Shown: positions 10,429 through 19,484, counted from the stretch's first letter. The stretch is DNA of 64,000 bases from Nocardia sienata NBRC 100364 (GCF_001613205.1 NZ_BDBX01000008.1:124001-188000), one strand, 5' to 3'. Notes: generated by a model from the letters alone, not told the origin. Made by a program: numbers and translations.

Positions 10429-10625
10429 CCGTGGAGTTCCAGTGTGAGACCGAGGACATCTGCGACCTCGGCGACCGTTCCGATCCCTGTTGTCCCGGTC
10501 CCGTGCTCGATATCGCGGACCGTGCGGGTCGATGTTCCGGCGAGATCGGCGAGCTGCTCCTGAGTGAGTCGGTACCGGCGGCGGGCAGCGCGGATATCGG
10601 CGCCGATACGCTGCACCCGATTCAC
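10425..10625 (-). CDS. hipB: HipB-like antitoxin, XRE family
   Basis: A 66-residue helix-turn-helix protein: RIGADIRAARRRYRLTQEQL, then AGTSTRTVRDIEHGTG and a short VLGLTLELH strand typical of HipB antitoxins. HipB binds and neutralises the HipA kinase and represses the hipBA promoter. GTG 10625 is chosen because it starts just before the HTH; the frame is open further upstream without recognisable sequence. The stop overlaps the start of the decayed hipA, so the antitoxin reading frame has outlived its toxin. Confidence 0.7.
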   Translation of the reverse strand: MNRVQRIGADIRAARRRYRLTQEQLADLAGTSTRTVRDIEHGTGTTGIGTVAEVADVLGLTLELHG

Positions 10626-10739
10626 CGGTTCTTCCTGCCTCCGCTGCAAGGCTTGCGTGGCCACCGCCGGACCGGATCTGAGCTTGGCCGACCGGTCGGG
10701 GCGCGATGAATTGTCGGCCCGGATGGCGTCGTCACCGGT

Positions 10740-11609
10740 ATGTCGACGCATACTCTCGAAACCGCCGGTGCCGATATCGTCTACGACGTGCACGGCCCGC
10801 TGCCCACCGCTGGGGGACGGCCGCCGCTGTTCATGATCGGCCAGCCCATGGAAGCGGCCGGGTTCCGGGCGCTCGCCTCGTATTTTCCCGACCGCACCGT
10901 CGTCACCTACGACCCGCGGGGCATCGGCCGTAGTGTCCGCAAGGACGGCCGCGTCGATCACGAGCCGCAGGTCCAGGCGGAGGACGTGCATGCCGTTGTC
11001 GAGGCGCTCGGCGCCGGTCCCGTCGAGATGTTCGCGAGCAGCGGCGGTGCGGTGACCGCGCTCGCGCTCGTGGCGGTCCACCCCGGCGACGTGATCACGC
11101 TGGTGGCGCACGAACCGCCGCTGATCCCGGTGCTGCCCGATGCCGCGGCGGCCGAACGTGCCCGGGTGGCCGTTCGTGACGCGTACGAGGCAAAGGGCTT
11201 CGGTGCCGGGATGGCGGCCTTTCTCGCGATGACCTCATGGCAGGGCGAATTCACCGACGAGTACTTCGCGCAACCGGCCGCCGACCCCGCCCTGTTCGGG
11301 ATGCCGGCCGAGGACGACGGGTCGCGGGAGGACCCGCTGCTGTCGGACCGCTCACGCGCGGTCACCAGCTATCGGCCCGACCCCACCGCAGCGGCCGCCG
11401 CGCCGACCCGCATCGTCATCGCGGTGGGAGCGGAAACCGGGAACACGCTCACCGGTCGCACCGCGGTGGCCACCGCCGAATTGTTCGGTCAGCGCGCGAC
11501 CGTGTTCCCGAGTCATCACGGCGGCTTCCTCGACGAAGAATTCGGTTACGCCGGGCAGCCCGAGGAATTCGCACGCAGGCTGCGGGAGGTTCTGGACGAT
11601 CAGGAGTGA
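10740..11609 (+). CDS. Alpha/beta hydrolase
   Basis: A 289-residue alpha/beta-hydrolase-fold protein. The strand-turn motif VTYDPRGIGRS lies near residue 57. The nucleophile elbow is MFASSGGAVTAL (about 98), with Ser-Ser-Gly-Gly in place of the usual GxSxG. The probable catalytic histidine is in PSHHGGFLDE near residue 262. There is no signal peptide. It may be an esterase or a peroxidase-type hydrolase; the substrate is unknown. It is divergent from hipB, and a strong hairpin follows. Confidence 0.8.
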   Translation: MSTHTLETAGADIVYDVHGPLPTAGGRPPLFMIGQPMEAAGFRALASYFPDRTVVTYDPRGIGRSVRKDGRVDHEPQVQAEDVHAVVEALGAGPVEMFASSGGAVTALALVAVHPGDVITLVAHEPPLIPVLPDAAAAERARVAVRDAYEAKGFGAGMAAFLAMTSWQGEFTDEYFAQPAADPALFGMPAEDDGSREDPLLSDRSRAVTSYRPDPTAAAAAPTRIVIAVGAETGNTLTGRTAVATAELFGQRATVFPSHHGGFLDEEFGYAGQPEEFARRLREVLDDQE

Positions 11610-11617
11610 GCCCGTAG

Positions 11618-11658
11618 CGGCAGCACATCGGCGCCGGGCCGACGCCGACGTGCTGCCG
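11618..11658 (+). terminator. Strong hairpin terminator
   Basis: The arms CGGCAGCACATCGGCG and CGCCGACGTGCTGCCG pair over 16 positions with one mismatch around a 9-base loop. The hairpin begins nine bases after the hydrolase stop. There is no T-run, which is common for actinobacterial terminators. Confidence 0.65.
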
Positions 11659-11896
11659 GCGGGGAAGCGGGGGTCGCTGCCGAGCGGAGCGGGAATTGCC
11701 GCGCGACCGGTACTCCGAGCGGACGATTGCCCGGTGCGGCTCGGCGCGTGTGGGCAACCGGCTGTGGCGTTAAGATGTCCGGTGATCTGTACGTTACCGA
11801 CCGGCACCAACCGTGAGCGGCCCTGTTCGGCCCCGGCCCCCGTCCTCGAACGCCACCAGAACGCTTCGGTGCTTTCGACACCCGGCGGGCGGTGAC

Positions 11897-13132
11897 GTGC
11901 TGCCCTACGTCTACCGGGTCACCAAGTACGACCCCGCCGACCGCGATCAACACGGCCATTACACCGGCGCCGAGCCCGCAACCAGCGACCACGGACCGGT
12001 CGAAGCCGCGTACCTGCAGGCCGTCGCCGCCTTCGCCGAGGACACCGATGTCGACCGGGTGGCCATTCGCGAGCCGGAGATCGGAGGCTTCGCCCATTTC
12101 GGGCTGGAGCCGCCGGTCGACGGCTACGGCCTGGCCGACCTGTTCCCCGCCGGCCTCACCGGTTTCCACGACGGTGCGCTGGTGCCGATCGCCACCGGCC
12201 TGGAACTCGTCCGAGCCATGCTCCGCGACAACGGCGCCCGGTGCCGCCTCGAGACAGAGGGAGCGTTCGCGGTGCACGTCGGCCGGGACCAGTACCTCTA
12301 CATCGGCAGCGACCGCCCGTGTGAGGCGGCACTGGCCCGCACCCGCGCGCTCGGGCTGTACCCGGAGCCCCTGGACGCATCGCCGTACGACTTCGTCCCC
12401 GACGACCCCGGGTACGAGCAGCGCCCGGCCGACGCCGACTTCTGGGCTCGCCTGCACTGGACAGTCGGCTCCCACCGCGCCACATTCCTGGAGGAGACAT
12501 ACGCCACGAACGCTTCCCGATGGCACCGTCTCACCGCCGACAACCTCGAGGCAGTGCGCGCCGCGCTGACCCCTCGCGCCCGGTTGGCGGTCTGGCCGGA
12601 TCTGCTCACCGACGTCGGGACCGCCATAGCCGCGCTGCCCGAAGAGGGCCTGGTGGAGATCCTCTGGGAGGACGAGTCCGGGCGGATCACCAGCATGGTC
12701 GCCGACGATACCCAGTTCGAGGCAGTGATCTCCCGGATCGCCGGCGCGGGTGCTGCCGGTGTCCTATCCCTGGTCACCGATGAGCGGCACCCGCTGTTCA
12801 CCGCTGTCCTGCCCGACAGCGACGGTGTTCTCCGGGCGCGCTGGCAGACCGAACCGACACCCAGCGACCAAGACTGGGCCTTCCTGAAGACACTGCGGCG
12901 CGGCCAGGTCGTCACCGGCACGGTGACGTTGATCGCCGACTTCGGCGGCACGTTCGTGGACATCGGCGGCTGCACCGCGATGATCAACCTTCCGGAACTT
13001 TCCTGGCGGCCGGTCCACCACCCGGCCGATGTCGTCGGCCTCGGCCGGCAGATCACGGCCGAGGTGCTGGATGTCGATATGGTCCGGGAACGAGTTGCGC
13101 TGTCGCTCCGCGCAATGCAGGAAGACCCGTGA
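11897..13132 (+). CDS. S1 RNA-binding domain protein, N-terminal part
   Basis: A 411-residue product. The N-terminal 300 residues form unrecognised domains (start YVYRVTKYDPADRDQHGHYTG, then a DUF-like region), and an S1/OB-fold domain follows from about residue 330 (LRRGQVVTGTVTLIADFGGTFVDIGG) to VRERVALSLRAMQ. The TGA at 13130-13132 is followed in the same frame by a second S1 domain up to 13390. The intact ancestor was thus probably one two-S1-domain protein of about 497 residues, and the TGA could be a mutated Trp codon. GTG 11897 is chosen from the conserved-looking start; GTG 11813 is an alternative. The function is unknown, but RNA binding is likely. Confidence 0.65.
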   Translation: MLPYVYRVTKYDPADRDQHGHYTGAEPATSDHGPVEAAYLQAVAAFAEDTDVDRVAIREPEIGGFAHFGLEPPVDGYGLADLFPAGLTGFHDGALVPIATGLELVRAMLRDNGARCRLETEGAFAVHVGRDQYLYIGSDRPCEAALARTRALGLYPEPLDASPYDFVPDDPGYEQRPADADFWARLHWTVGSHRATFLEETYATNASRWHRLTADNLEAVRAALTPRARLAVWPDLLTDVGTAIAALPEEGLVEILWEDESGRITSMVADDTQFEAVISRIAGAGAAGVLSLVTDERHPLFTAVLPDSDGVLRARWQTEPTPSDQDWAFLKTLRRGQVVTGTVTLIADFGGTFVDIGGCTAMINLPELSWRPVHHPADVVGLGRQITAEVLDVDMVRERVALSLRAMQEDP

Positions 13133-13159
13133 CCCCGGGTAGCGCCGCGGGTCGGGCAG

Positions 13160-13390
13160 GTGATCACCGGAGCGGTCACCAAGATCGTGTCGTTCGGCGT
13201 CTTCGTGCGCATAGAAGACCGCGCGGACGGCTTCGAAGGACTCGTGCACACCAGCGAGCTCGATGAATCGACCGGAGACGTCGTCGAGGTCGGTGACGTC
13301 ATAGCCGTGAAGATCATCGATGTCGATCTCGCCCGGCGCCGCATCACGCTGTCCCGGAGACAGGCCCGTACACCCCGCCACGAGAGGTGA
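13160..13390 (+). pseudogene. Detached second S1 domain
   Basis: This 76-residue segment is a nearly complete S1 domain: GAVTKIVSFGVFVRI, DGFEGLVHTSEL, VGDVIAVKIIDVDLARRRITLS. It lies in the same frame as the preceding gene, 9 codons after that gene's TGA, and the linking codons (PRVAPRVGQ) read naturally into it. It is most simply the C-terminus of the upstream gene cut off by a nonsense change. Independent expression from GTG 13160 cannot be excluded. Confidence 0.6.
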
Positions 13391-13449
13391 TCGACGATGT
13401 CGCCCAGCCCGCGCGGAACGCCGCCGCTATGGGCCCCGGCGGCACCGGC

Positions 13450-14640
13450 TCATTCATAGCGGACCGTCACCGACCGGGTATCAGGGACAGCTTGGCAGGT
13501 GAGGATGTAGCCCTCCTCGAGGTCGTCGTCGGTGAGGGCGTCGTTGACCCGCATGGTCGCCTTGCCTTCGGTGAGTTTGGCCATGCAGGTGGCGCAGTTA
13601 CCGGACTCGCAGGAGAACGGAGGAGTGAGCCCGGCTCGGCGGGCGCTCTCCAGCAGGGTTTCGCCCTCGCGGCGCGGGACGGACTTCCTCTTCCGATTGA
13701 GGAAAATCGTCACCGTGCCCTCCCCGGTGGCGCCGGATTGCGCGGGGGTGGCTGCCGAAGTGCCGGTGCTCGTCGCTTGCGCCACGGGGGCGGCGCCGAA
13801 CGCCGGGGTGGTGGGAACACTCGACACGGCTGCGGCCGCGGTGGAACCGGCCGACGCCGCAGGAGGACTCGGGGTTGCCTCTGTAGGCGTATTCGTGGTG
13901 GAGACGGTCGGTGCCGCAGGCGGATTCGGTGCGCCGGCCGCGGGCTTGGCCGGGGCGCCGCCGAACCGCTCGGAGAAGATCCGCCCCGGACCCGGTAGTG
14001 CGTTCTCGATGAGTTCCATGAAGGGTTCCGGGCCGCAGATGTAGGCGTCGCCGGAGGTGTGGGGGCCGACGAATTCGCGGACCTTCGCGGCATCCACGTA
14101 ACCGTGTTCGTCGTCGCGGTGCCGTACGACCGTCAGCCTGCCGGGGTAGCGGGCGGCCAGTTCGTCCAGGGCGGCTTCGAAGATGGCGGAGGTGCGATCG
14201 CGGTCGGCGCACAGCAGCCGGACGTCGCGGTCGGTGGTCGCCAGGGTGCTCTTGGCCAGCGAGATGATCGGGGTGATCCCGCTGCCGCCGGCGAACCCGA
14301 GCACCGGGACATCGCCTTCACGCAGGCAGAATCGGCCGGTCGGCACCGTCAGTTCGACCTCGTCGCCTTCGCCGAGGTTGTCGTGCATCCAGTTCGACAC
14401 CGTGCCGCCGGGTACGCGTTTGACCGTGGTCATGAACTCGGTATCGGTCACCGGGCAGCTCGACATCGAGTACGAGCGGAAGTACGGCTTGCCGTCGACC
14501 ATGACCTTGAACGTGCAGAACTGGCCGGCCTGGTAAGAGAAGGGGCCGTCGTGCGGTTCCAGCACGAAGGTGCGGGTGTCCGGTGTCTCCTTCACGATGC
14601 GCGTCACCTTCGCGCGCCGGAACAACGGTGGTCTCGCCAT
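13450..14640 (-). CDS. Ferredoxin reductase / Rieske-oxygenase reductase component
   Basis: A 396-residue electron-transfer protein of the type that feeds Rieske oxygenases (KshB/phenylacetate-reductase-like). The order is an FAD domain with FRSYSMSS (about residue 55), an NAD domain with GFAGGSGITPI (about 115) and YICGPEPFM, a low-complexity Ala/Pro/Thr/Ser linker of about 80 residues (about 225-305), and a C-terminal plant-type 2Fe-2S domain with CESGNCATC plus a distal Cys. It is transcribed away from the operator at 14677, so it should be co-regulated with the fatty-acid genes. The only Rieske oxygenase in the window is 27 kb away (40884-42146) behind a copy of the same operator, which makes it the likely partner. 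Confidence 0.85.
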   Translation of the reverse strand: MARPPLFRRAKVTRIVKETPDTRTFVLEPHDGPFSYQAGQFCTFKVMVDGKPYFRSYSMSSCPVTDTEFMTTVKRVPGGTVSNWMHDNLGEGDEVELTVPTGRFCLREGDVPVLGFAGGSGITPIISLAKSTLATTDRDVRLLCADRDRTSAIFEAALDELAARYPGRLTVVRHRDDEHGYVDAAKVREFVGPHTSGDAYICGPEPFMELIENALPGPGRIFSERFGGAPAKPAAGAPNPPAAPTVSTTNTPTEATPSPPAASAGSTAAAAVSSVPTTPAFGAAPVAQATSTGTSAATPAQSGATGEGTVTIFLNRKRKSVPRREGETLLESARRAGLTPPFSCESGNCATCMAKLTEGKATMRVNDALTDDDLEEGYILTCQAVPDTRSVTVRYE

Positions 14641-14676
14641 GGTCGCCTCCCTCTGGTATTAAGATTCTATCCAAGC

Positions 14677-14691
14677 GAGAATGATATTCTC
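14677..14691. promoter_or_regulatory. GAGAAT-N3-ATTCTC operator, copy 1
   Basis: GAGAAT-GAT-ATTCTC is a perfect 6-3-6 palindrome between the divergent reductase (start 14640) and acyl-CoA ligase (start 14741) genes. An outer inverted repeat, TATCC on the left and GGATA on the right, flanks it. The same core recurs at 21847, 32370, 33174 and 42698. One bound repressor here could control both directions. Confidence 0.8.
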
Positions 14692-14740
14692 AAATTCGGA
14701 TAGGAATTGCCATGAAGTGCTACCGGATCGGGGGACGCAG

Positions 14741-16144
14741 ATGACGGGTCCCACAGTGCTCGCCTTCGAGGACCGCGAGTACACCCGCGCCGAACTGGAT
14801 ACGGCGGCCGACGGTCTGGCCGAGTCGCTCGCCCGGCGCGGGGTCGGATCCGGGCAGCGAGTGGCGTTGATGTCGTCGAACCGCCCGGAATTCGTGACCG
14901 CGGTGCTGGCGGTCTGGCGGCTGGGGGCCGCGGTCGTGCTGCTCAGTCCGGCCTGGAAACGCGCCGAGGTCGCGCACGCGCTCGAGATCACCGGTGCGCA
15001 GCACGCGCTCGGCGATCATCCGGTGCTGGCCGAGCTGACGGACATGATCTCCCTGGACGAGCCCTCGCCACTCCCTACCCGCACGTTCGCCGAGCCCGAG
15101 CCCGGCAGCGACGCGGTACTCGTGTTCAGTTCCGGCACCACCGGTATGCCGAAAGCCGTCCGCCACACCCACGCGTCGTTCGCGGCGGCGGTGCGGCACT
15201 GGCGTGACGCGCTGCGACTGGGCTCGGGCGATCGGATCCAGGTGGCCACACCGCCCTCGCATATCCTCGGCATCCTCAATATCGTCACCGCGCTGGAATG
15301 CGGCGCCTGGGTGCGGTTGCACCGGCGGTTCGAACTGGAACGGGTGCTGCGGCACATCGAGTCGGACAAGATCACCATCGAGATGGCGGTCGCGCCGATC
15401 GCGCTGGCGATGGCGCAGCACCCCGGACTGGAGTCCTACGACCTGTCCTCGCTGCGCTACATCATGTGGGGCGCGACCCCGGTGACGGCGAGTGTCGCCG
15501 AAACCGTCACCCGGCGCACCGGCGTCACCTGGCTGCCCGCCTACGGGGCGAGCGAACTCCCGGTGATCGCCTGCAACCCGATCGACTCCCCGCGACTCGA
15601 TTCCGTCGGCAAGGCCGTGCCCGGGGTGAGCGTGCGGGTGGTGTCGCTGGAAGACGGACGACCCGTCGCGCCGGGGGAGGACGGCGAGATCCAGTTGCGC
15701 GCCGAATCGGTGATGGCGGGCTACCTGCCCGATTCGGCCACCGCGGGGGCGTTCGACGACGGCTGGTATCGCACCGGCGATGTCGGGAATCTGGACGCGG
15801 ACGGCTGGTTGCGACTCACCGACCGCTCCAAGGAAATGATCAAGGTCCGCGGTTTCCAGGTGGCGCCGGCCGAGATCGAAACCGTGCTGCACGGCCACGA
15901 CGCGGTCACCGACTGCGCGGTGTTCGGGGTGCCCGACGGGGCGAACGGCGAAGCGATCGTGGCGGCTGTGGCGACCTCGGCGCCGGTGACAGCCGAGGAA
16001 CTGATGACGACCGTGCAGGAACGGCTGGCCGGATACAAGCGGTTGCGGCAGGTGCTGTTCGTGGACGAGATCCCCCGCCTGCCGTCCGGCAAGGTGCTGC
16101 GGCGAGTGCTGAAGGAGCGTTATGGACGTCCGGCTGACGAGTGA
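14741..16144 (+). CDS. Acyl-CoA synthetase (AMP-forming)
   Basis: An ANL-superfamily ligase of 467 residues, on the short side for the family, that should activate a carboxylic acid to its CoA thioester. The motifs are all present: the P-loop VFSSGTTGMPKAV (about residue 125), AYGASELPV (about 268), YRTGDVGNLDADGWLRLTDRSKEMIKVRGFQV (read in two parts, about 345-375) and the catalytic lysine in PRLPSGKVLRR near the C-terminus. ATG 14741 follows a GGGGA ribosome site. It is the first gene of a five-member plus-strand run behind operator copy 1 and overlaps the next gene by 23 bases. Confidence 0.9.
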   Translation: MTGPTVLAFEDREYTRAELDTAADGLAESLARRGVGSGQRVALMSSNRPEFVTAVLAVWRLGAAVVLLSPAWKRAEVAHALEITGAQHALGDHPVLAELTDMISLDEPSPLPTRTFAEPEPGSDAVLVFSSGTTGMPKAVRHTHASFAAAVRHWRDALRLGSGDRIQVATPPSHILGILNIVTALECGAWVRLHRRFELERVLRHIESDKITIEMAVAPIALAMAQHPGLESYDLSSLRYIMWGATPVTASVAETVTRRTGVTWLPAYGASELPVIACNPIDSPRLDSVGKAVPGVSVRVVSLEDGRPVAPGEDGEIQLRAESVMAGYLPDSATAGAFDDGWYRTGDVGNLDADGWLRLTDRSKEMIKVRGFQVAPAEIETVLHGHDAVTDCAVFGVPDGANGEAIVAAVATSAPVTAEELMTTVQERLAGYKRLRQVLFVDEIPRLPSGKVLRRVLKERYGRPADE

Positions 16145-17027
16145 ACAGCGGCAACTGCGCGACGCGGCCGCGAAACTGGCCGACGAACTCGGTCCGGGTT
16201 CGGTGCTGGACCTGGCGGATGCCCGCCGCCGCACCCGGTTGGAAGACGCGGTCGCGGGCACCGGTTTCCGGGAACTGCGCTCCGACGGCGCCTCCGGGGT
16301 GGAGGTGGCGATCGTGGCCGAGGAGTTCGCGCGCGGACTGGTCGACGTCCCGTTCCTGGGTCCGGTCCTCGCCGATGATCTACCGGGTCGGCTCGACGGT
16401 GACACCGCGCGGTGGACGGTGGCGCACCGGGGCGTCGCGATCGACGCCTCCGGCTGCGACCGGGTGCTGAAGTTGGAGGGCAGCGGTGTATTCGCCGGGC
16501 CGGTCGGCGACGAGGTCGCCGGCGCGGATCTCACCCGGGCCGCCGGTGCGGCCGCGGGCCCCTGGGAACCCCGGGCGGATATTTCCGCGGGTCACCGGGA
16601 TCGCTGGCTGGCCCTGGCCCTCACCACCACCTGCGCCGATCTGGTCGGTGCCGCGCGCGGCGCCCAGCGGCTCGCGGTGGAGTACGCGAAAGTTCGTAGC
16701 CAGTACGGGAACACCATCGGCTCCTACCAGGCGATCGGGCATCTGCTGGCGGAGAGCGAGGCCCTGATCGAGGGATCGATCAGTGTGCTCTGGCATGCCG
16801 CCTGGGCAGTCGACGAACTCGAACCGGAACAGGCGCTGCGGGCGGCGCGGATTGCCAAGATCTACGCCGCCCGCGCCGCCCGGACCGTCTGCGAAACCGC
16901 GATCCAGGTGCACGGCGGGATCGGCAACACCTGGGAATGCCTGGCCCACGTGTATCTGCGGCGGGCACTGGTATCCACCGAACTGTTCCCCGTACGCCTG
17001 GAGGAGGCCGGTCTTGGACTTTCGTGA
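16122..17027 (+). CDS. Acyl-CoA dehydrogenase, short subunit
   Basis: A 301-residue acyl-CoA-dehydrogenase-like protein, shorter than the usual 380. The N-terminal helical and middle beta domains are reduced, while the C-terminal helical domain is intact (VEYAKVRSQYGNTIGSYQAI, AIQVHGGIGNTWE). Pairs of short and longer acyl-CoA dehydrogenases encoded side by side form alpha2beta2 enzymes in actinobacterial steroid side-chain and ring degradation, one subunit giving the FAD site and the other the base. This gene overlaps the ligase before it and the partner dehydrogenase after it, which fits such a pair. Confidence 0.85.
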   Translation: MDVRLTSEQRQLRDAAAKLADELGPGSVLDLADARRRTRLEDAVAGTGFRELRSDGASGVEVAIVAEEFARGLVDVPFLGPVLADDLPGRLDGDTARWTVAHRGVAIDASGCDRVLKLEGSGVFAGPVGDEVAGADLTRAAGAAAGPWEPRADISAGHRDRWLALALTTTCADLVGAARGAQRLAVEYAKVRSQYGNTIGSYQAIGHLLAESEALIEGSISVLWHAAWAVDELEPEQALRAARIAKIYAARAARTVCETAIQVHGGIGNTWECLAHVYLRRALVSTELFPVRLEEAGLGLS

Positions 17028-18102
17028 TTCCCCGGAGGAGGCGGCGTTCCGGGAACGCCTGCGCGACTGGCTCGCGGGAGTGGCGGGCACCTACCCGACC
17101 TCCGGCGACGAGTACTGGGCCCGGCAGGGTGAATGGCATTCCGAGCTGTACCGGGCCGGGTTCTTCGGACTGTCCTGGCCCAAGGAGTACGGCGGACAGG
17201 AACTGCCGCCGGTCTACGACGTGATCCTGGACGAGGAACTGGCGATCGCCGGGGCGCCGCCGCGGCCGAGTCTCGGCTATCTGATCCAGGGACTCGGCCG
17301 TCATGCGAGCCCGGAACTGTGCCGCCGGTTCCTGCCCGGCATGATCGACGGAAGTCAGCGCTGGTGTCAGGGCTTCAGTGAGCCGGGCGCCGGATCGGAT
17401 CTGGCCTCCCTCACCACCACGGCCACCCGCGACGGCGACGACTACGTCATCCACGGGCACAAGATCTGGACCAGCTACTCCGATGTGGCCGACTGGTGCC
17501 TACTGCTGGCCCGCACCGATCCCGCCGCGCCACGGCACAAAGGGATCTCGGCGTTCGTGCTCTCCATGAAACAGCCCGGAGTGGAGCAGCGGCCGCTGGA
17601 GATGATGAGCGGGGTGACCACCGAATTCGGGCAGGTGCTCTTCGACGGCGCCCGGGTGCCCGCGGACCAGATGGTGGGCGCGCCCGGTGAGGGCTGGAAA
17701 CTGGCCATGACCGTGGTCGGGCACGAACGCGAACCGTCCACCCTCGGCTATGCCGCGCGCTACGGGAAGCTGGTGCGCCAGCTGGCCGCGCGCACCGACG
17801 GCGCGGTCCCCGACGAACTCGCCTGGGCCGCCGTCCAGGCGGAGATGCTGCGATTGCACGTCCGCCGGCGGCTGTCCGAACAACTGGACGGGGTGACCCA
17901 CGGGCCGCAGGGGTCGCTCGACAAATTGCTCATGACCTGGGTCGACCAGTCGGTCGGGCATGCCGCGCTCGCCGTGGCGGGCACCGGCGACCAGGAAATG
18001 TTCGGCTCCTACCTCTACAGCCGCGCACAGAGCGTGATGGGCGGGACATCGCAGATCCAGAAGAACATCATCGCCGCGCGCATCCTCGGATTGGGAGCCT
18101 GA
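17014..18102 (+). CDS. Acyl-CoA dehydrogenase, partner subunit
   Basis: A 362-residue acyl-CoA dehydrogenase: the N-terminal helical domain, the middle domain with QGFSEPGAGSDLASL (about residue 120) and IHGHKIWTSYSDVADW, and the C-terminal QSVMGGTSQIQKNIIA. It starts with TTG 17014, eight bases after GGAGGAGG and inside the end of the preceding gene; no ATG fits. It should oxidise an acyl-CoA at C2-C3 with FAD, probably as a heteromer with the preceding short subunit. Electron transfer would be to ETF. Confidence 0.85.
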   Translation: MDFRDSPEEAAFRERLRDWLAGVAGTYPTSGDEYWARQGEWHSELYRAGFFGLSWPKEYGGQELPPVYDVILDEELAIAGAPPRPSLGYLIQGLGRHASPELCRRFLPGMIDGSQRWCQGFSEPGAGSDLASLTTTATRDGDDYVIHGHKIWTSYSDVADWCLLLARTDPAAPRHKGISAFVLSMKQPGVEQRPLEMMSGVTTEFGQVLFDGARVPADQMVGAPGEGWKLAMTVVGHEREPSTLGYAARYGKLVRQLAARTDGAVPDELAWAAVQAEMLRLHVRRRLSEQLDGVTHGPQGSLDKLLMTWVDQSVGHAALAVAGTGDQEMFGSYLYSRAQSVMGGTSQIQKNIIAARILGLGA

Positions 18103-18103
18103 A

Positions 18104-18871
18104 ATGTACGATATGCCACCGGAAATCGATGTCCGCGCCGACGGTCCGCTGCGAATCATCACCCTCAACCGCCCGGACGCGCTCAATGCCGTGGACGACG
18201 CGCTGCACACCGGGCTGGCCCGGCTGTGGCCGCGCCTGGCCGAGGATCACGAGGCCCGGGCGGCGGTGCTCACCGGCGCCGGTAAAGCCTTCTCGGCGGG
18301 CGGTGATTTCGCCTACCTCGCGGAGTTGGGCCGCGATACTGTGCTGCGCGAGAAAACCATCGCGCACGGTCGCGATATCGTGCTCGGCATGGCGCGCTGC
18401 CGGGTTCCGGTGGTCGCCGCCGTCAACGGTCCCGCCGTCGGTCTCGGCTGCAGCCTGGTCTCCCTGAGCGATATCGTCTACATCGCCGAAACCGCCTATC
18501 TTGCCGACCCGCACGTCCAGGTCGGGCTGGTGGCGGCCGACGGCGGTCCGCTGACCTGGCCGCTGCACACCAGTCTGCTGCTGGCCAAGGAGTACGCGCT
18601 CACCGGCGCGCGTATCCCGGCGGAACGCGCGCGGGAGATGGGCCTGGCCAATCATGTGGTGGCCGACCCGCTGGCCGAGGCGCTGGCCTGTGCGAAGCGG
18701 ATCGCGGGAATGCCCCGCCAAGCGGTGGAAGCGACCAAACGGGTGCTGAACATCCAGCTCGAGAAATCGGTGGCGGCCACCCTGGACTACGCCACCACCG
18801 CCGAGTACCAGTCGTTCCAGACCGACGATTTCCACGCGACCATCGCCCGGCTCAACTCCGGAAAGAAGTAG
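18104..18871 (+). CDS. Enoyl-CoA hydratase/isomerase family protein
   Basis: A typical 255-residue crotonase: RIITLNRPDALNA (about residue 17), GAGKAFSAGGDF (about 58), the oxyanion-hole segment NGPAVGLGCSL (about 103) and VQVGLVAADGG with the expected C-terminal helices. It begins one base after the dehydrogenase stop and closes the operon driven from operator copy 1, so it should act on the dehydrogenase product. The exact substrate is unknown. Confidence 0.88.
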   Translation: MYDMPPEIDVRADGPLRIITLNRPDALNAVDDALHTGLARLWPRLAEDHEARAAVLTGAGKAFSAGGDFAYLAELGRDTVLREKTIAHGRDIVLGMARCRVPVVAAVNGPAVGLGCSLVSLSDIVYIAETAYLADPHVQVGLVAADGGPLTWPLHTSLLLAKEYALTGARIPAERAREMGLANHVVADPLAEALACAKRIAGMPRQAVEATKRVLNIQLEKSVAATLDYATTAEYQSFQTDDFHATIARLNSGKK

Positions 18872-18928
18872 CTTCCGGCAGCCGAATACCGAAGTGGCCG
18901 TTGGTGTTACGGTCTCTATGCTGAGCGG

Positions 18929-19477
18929 ATGGACGCATCAGCTTGTGAGGCCCACCCGTGGCCGGAATTCCGGCCGGTCACCGAATCGACCTGGGAAGGA
19001 GTTCTGGCGGAGAACTGCGCGACCGGTGCTCCGGAACTGACGTGGAGCATCTACTTCGACGGTTACCCGGACGGGGGATCCGGGGTGCAGTTCCACATCG
19101 AGGGCATCCCGTTCGCTGTCTCGTCGTGGCGTGAACTCGAAGGCGCGCAGGCCGAATGCGAAGAGTTCGGCGAACCGATCGAGGCCTACCTCTTCGACGG
19201 CGAACACAGCAGTTTCGACTACGTGCGCATCGAGGCGCTGCGTCAGACCGGAACGACAGTGCGATTCGTGATCCATTTGGGCTGGTGCGAGGTGGACCGG
19301 GTCAAAGTGAACGACGAGGACGACTGGGCGGATATCGACCGGCTGCGGGTGGTGGTGGATGCCGAGTTCAAGGGCGTAACGGTCCAGGCGCCGGAGCACC
19401 GCTTGGCCGATTTCATCGATACCACCGGTTTGGTGTTCGACGCTGCCGACGACACCTACCGGCCGGCCGGCGATTGA
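18929..19477 (+). CDS. Conserved hypothetical acidic protein
   Basis: A 182-residue acidic, soluble protein with no signal peptide and no family I recognise. It is rich in aromatic/acidic beta-strand-like segments (ELTWSIYFDGYPDGG, VRFVIHLGWCEVDR, DDWADIDRLRVVVDAEF). ATG 18929 gives a compact start. It is 57 bases after the hydratase and followed by a hairpin, so it may be co-transcribed, but nothing links it to catabolism. Confidence 0.6.
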   Translation: MDASACEAHPWPEFRPVTESTWEGVLAENCATGAPELTWSIYFDGYPDGGSGVQFHIEGIPFAVSSWRELEGAQAECEEFGEPIEAYLFDGEHSSFDYVRIEALRQTGTTVRFVIHLGWCEVDRVKVNDEDDWADIDRLRVVVDAEFKGVTVQAPEHRLADFIDTTGLVFDAADDTYRPAGD

Positions 19478-19484
19478 TTTCTTC

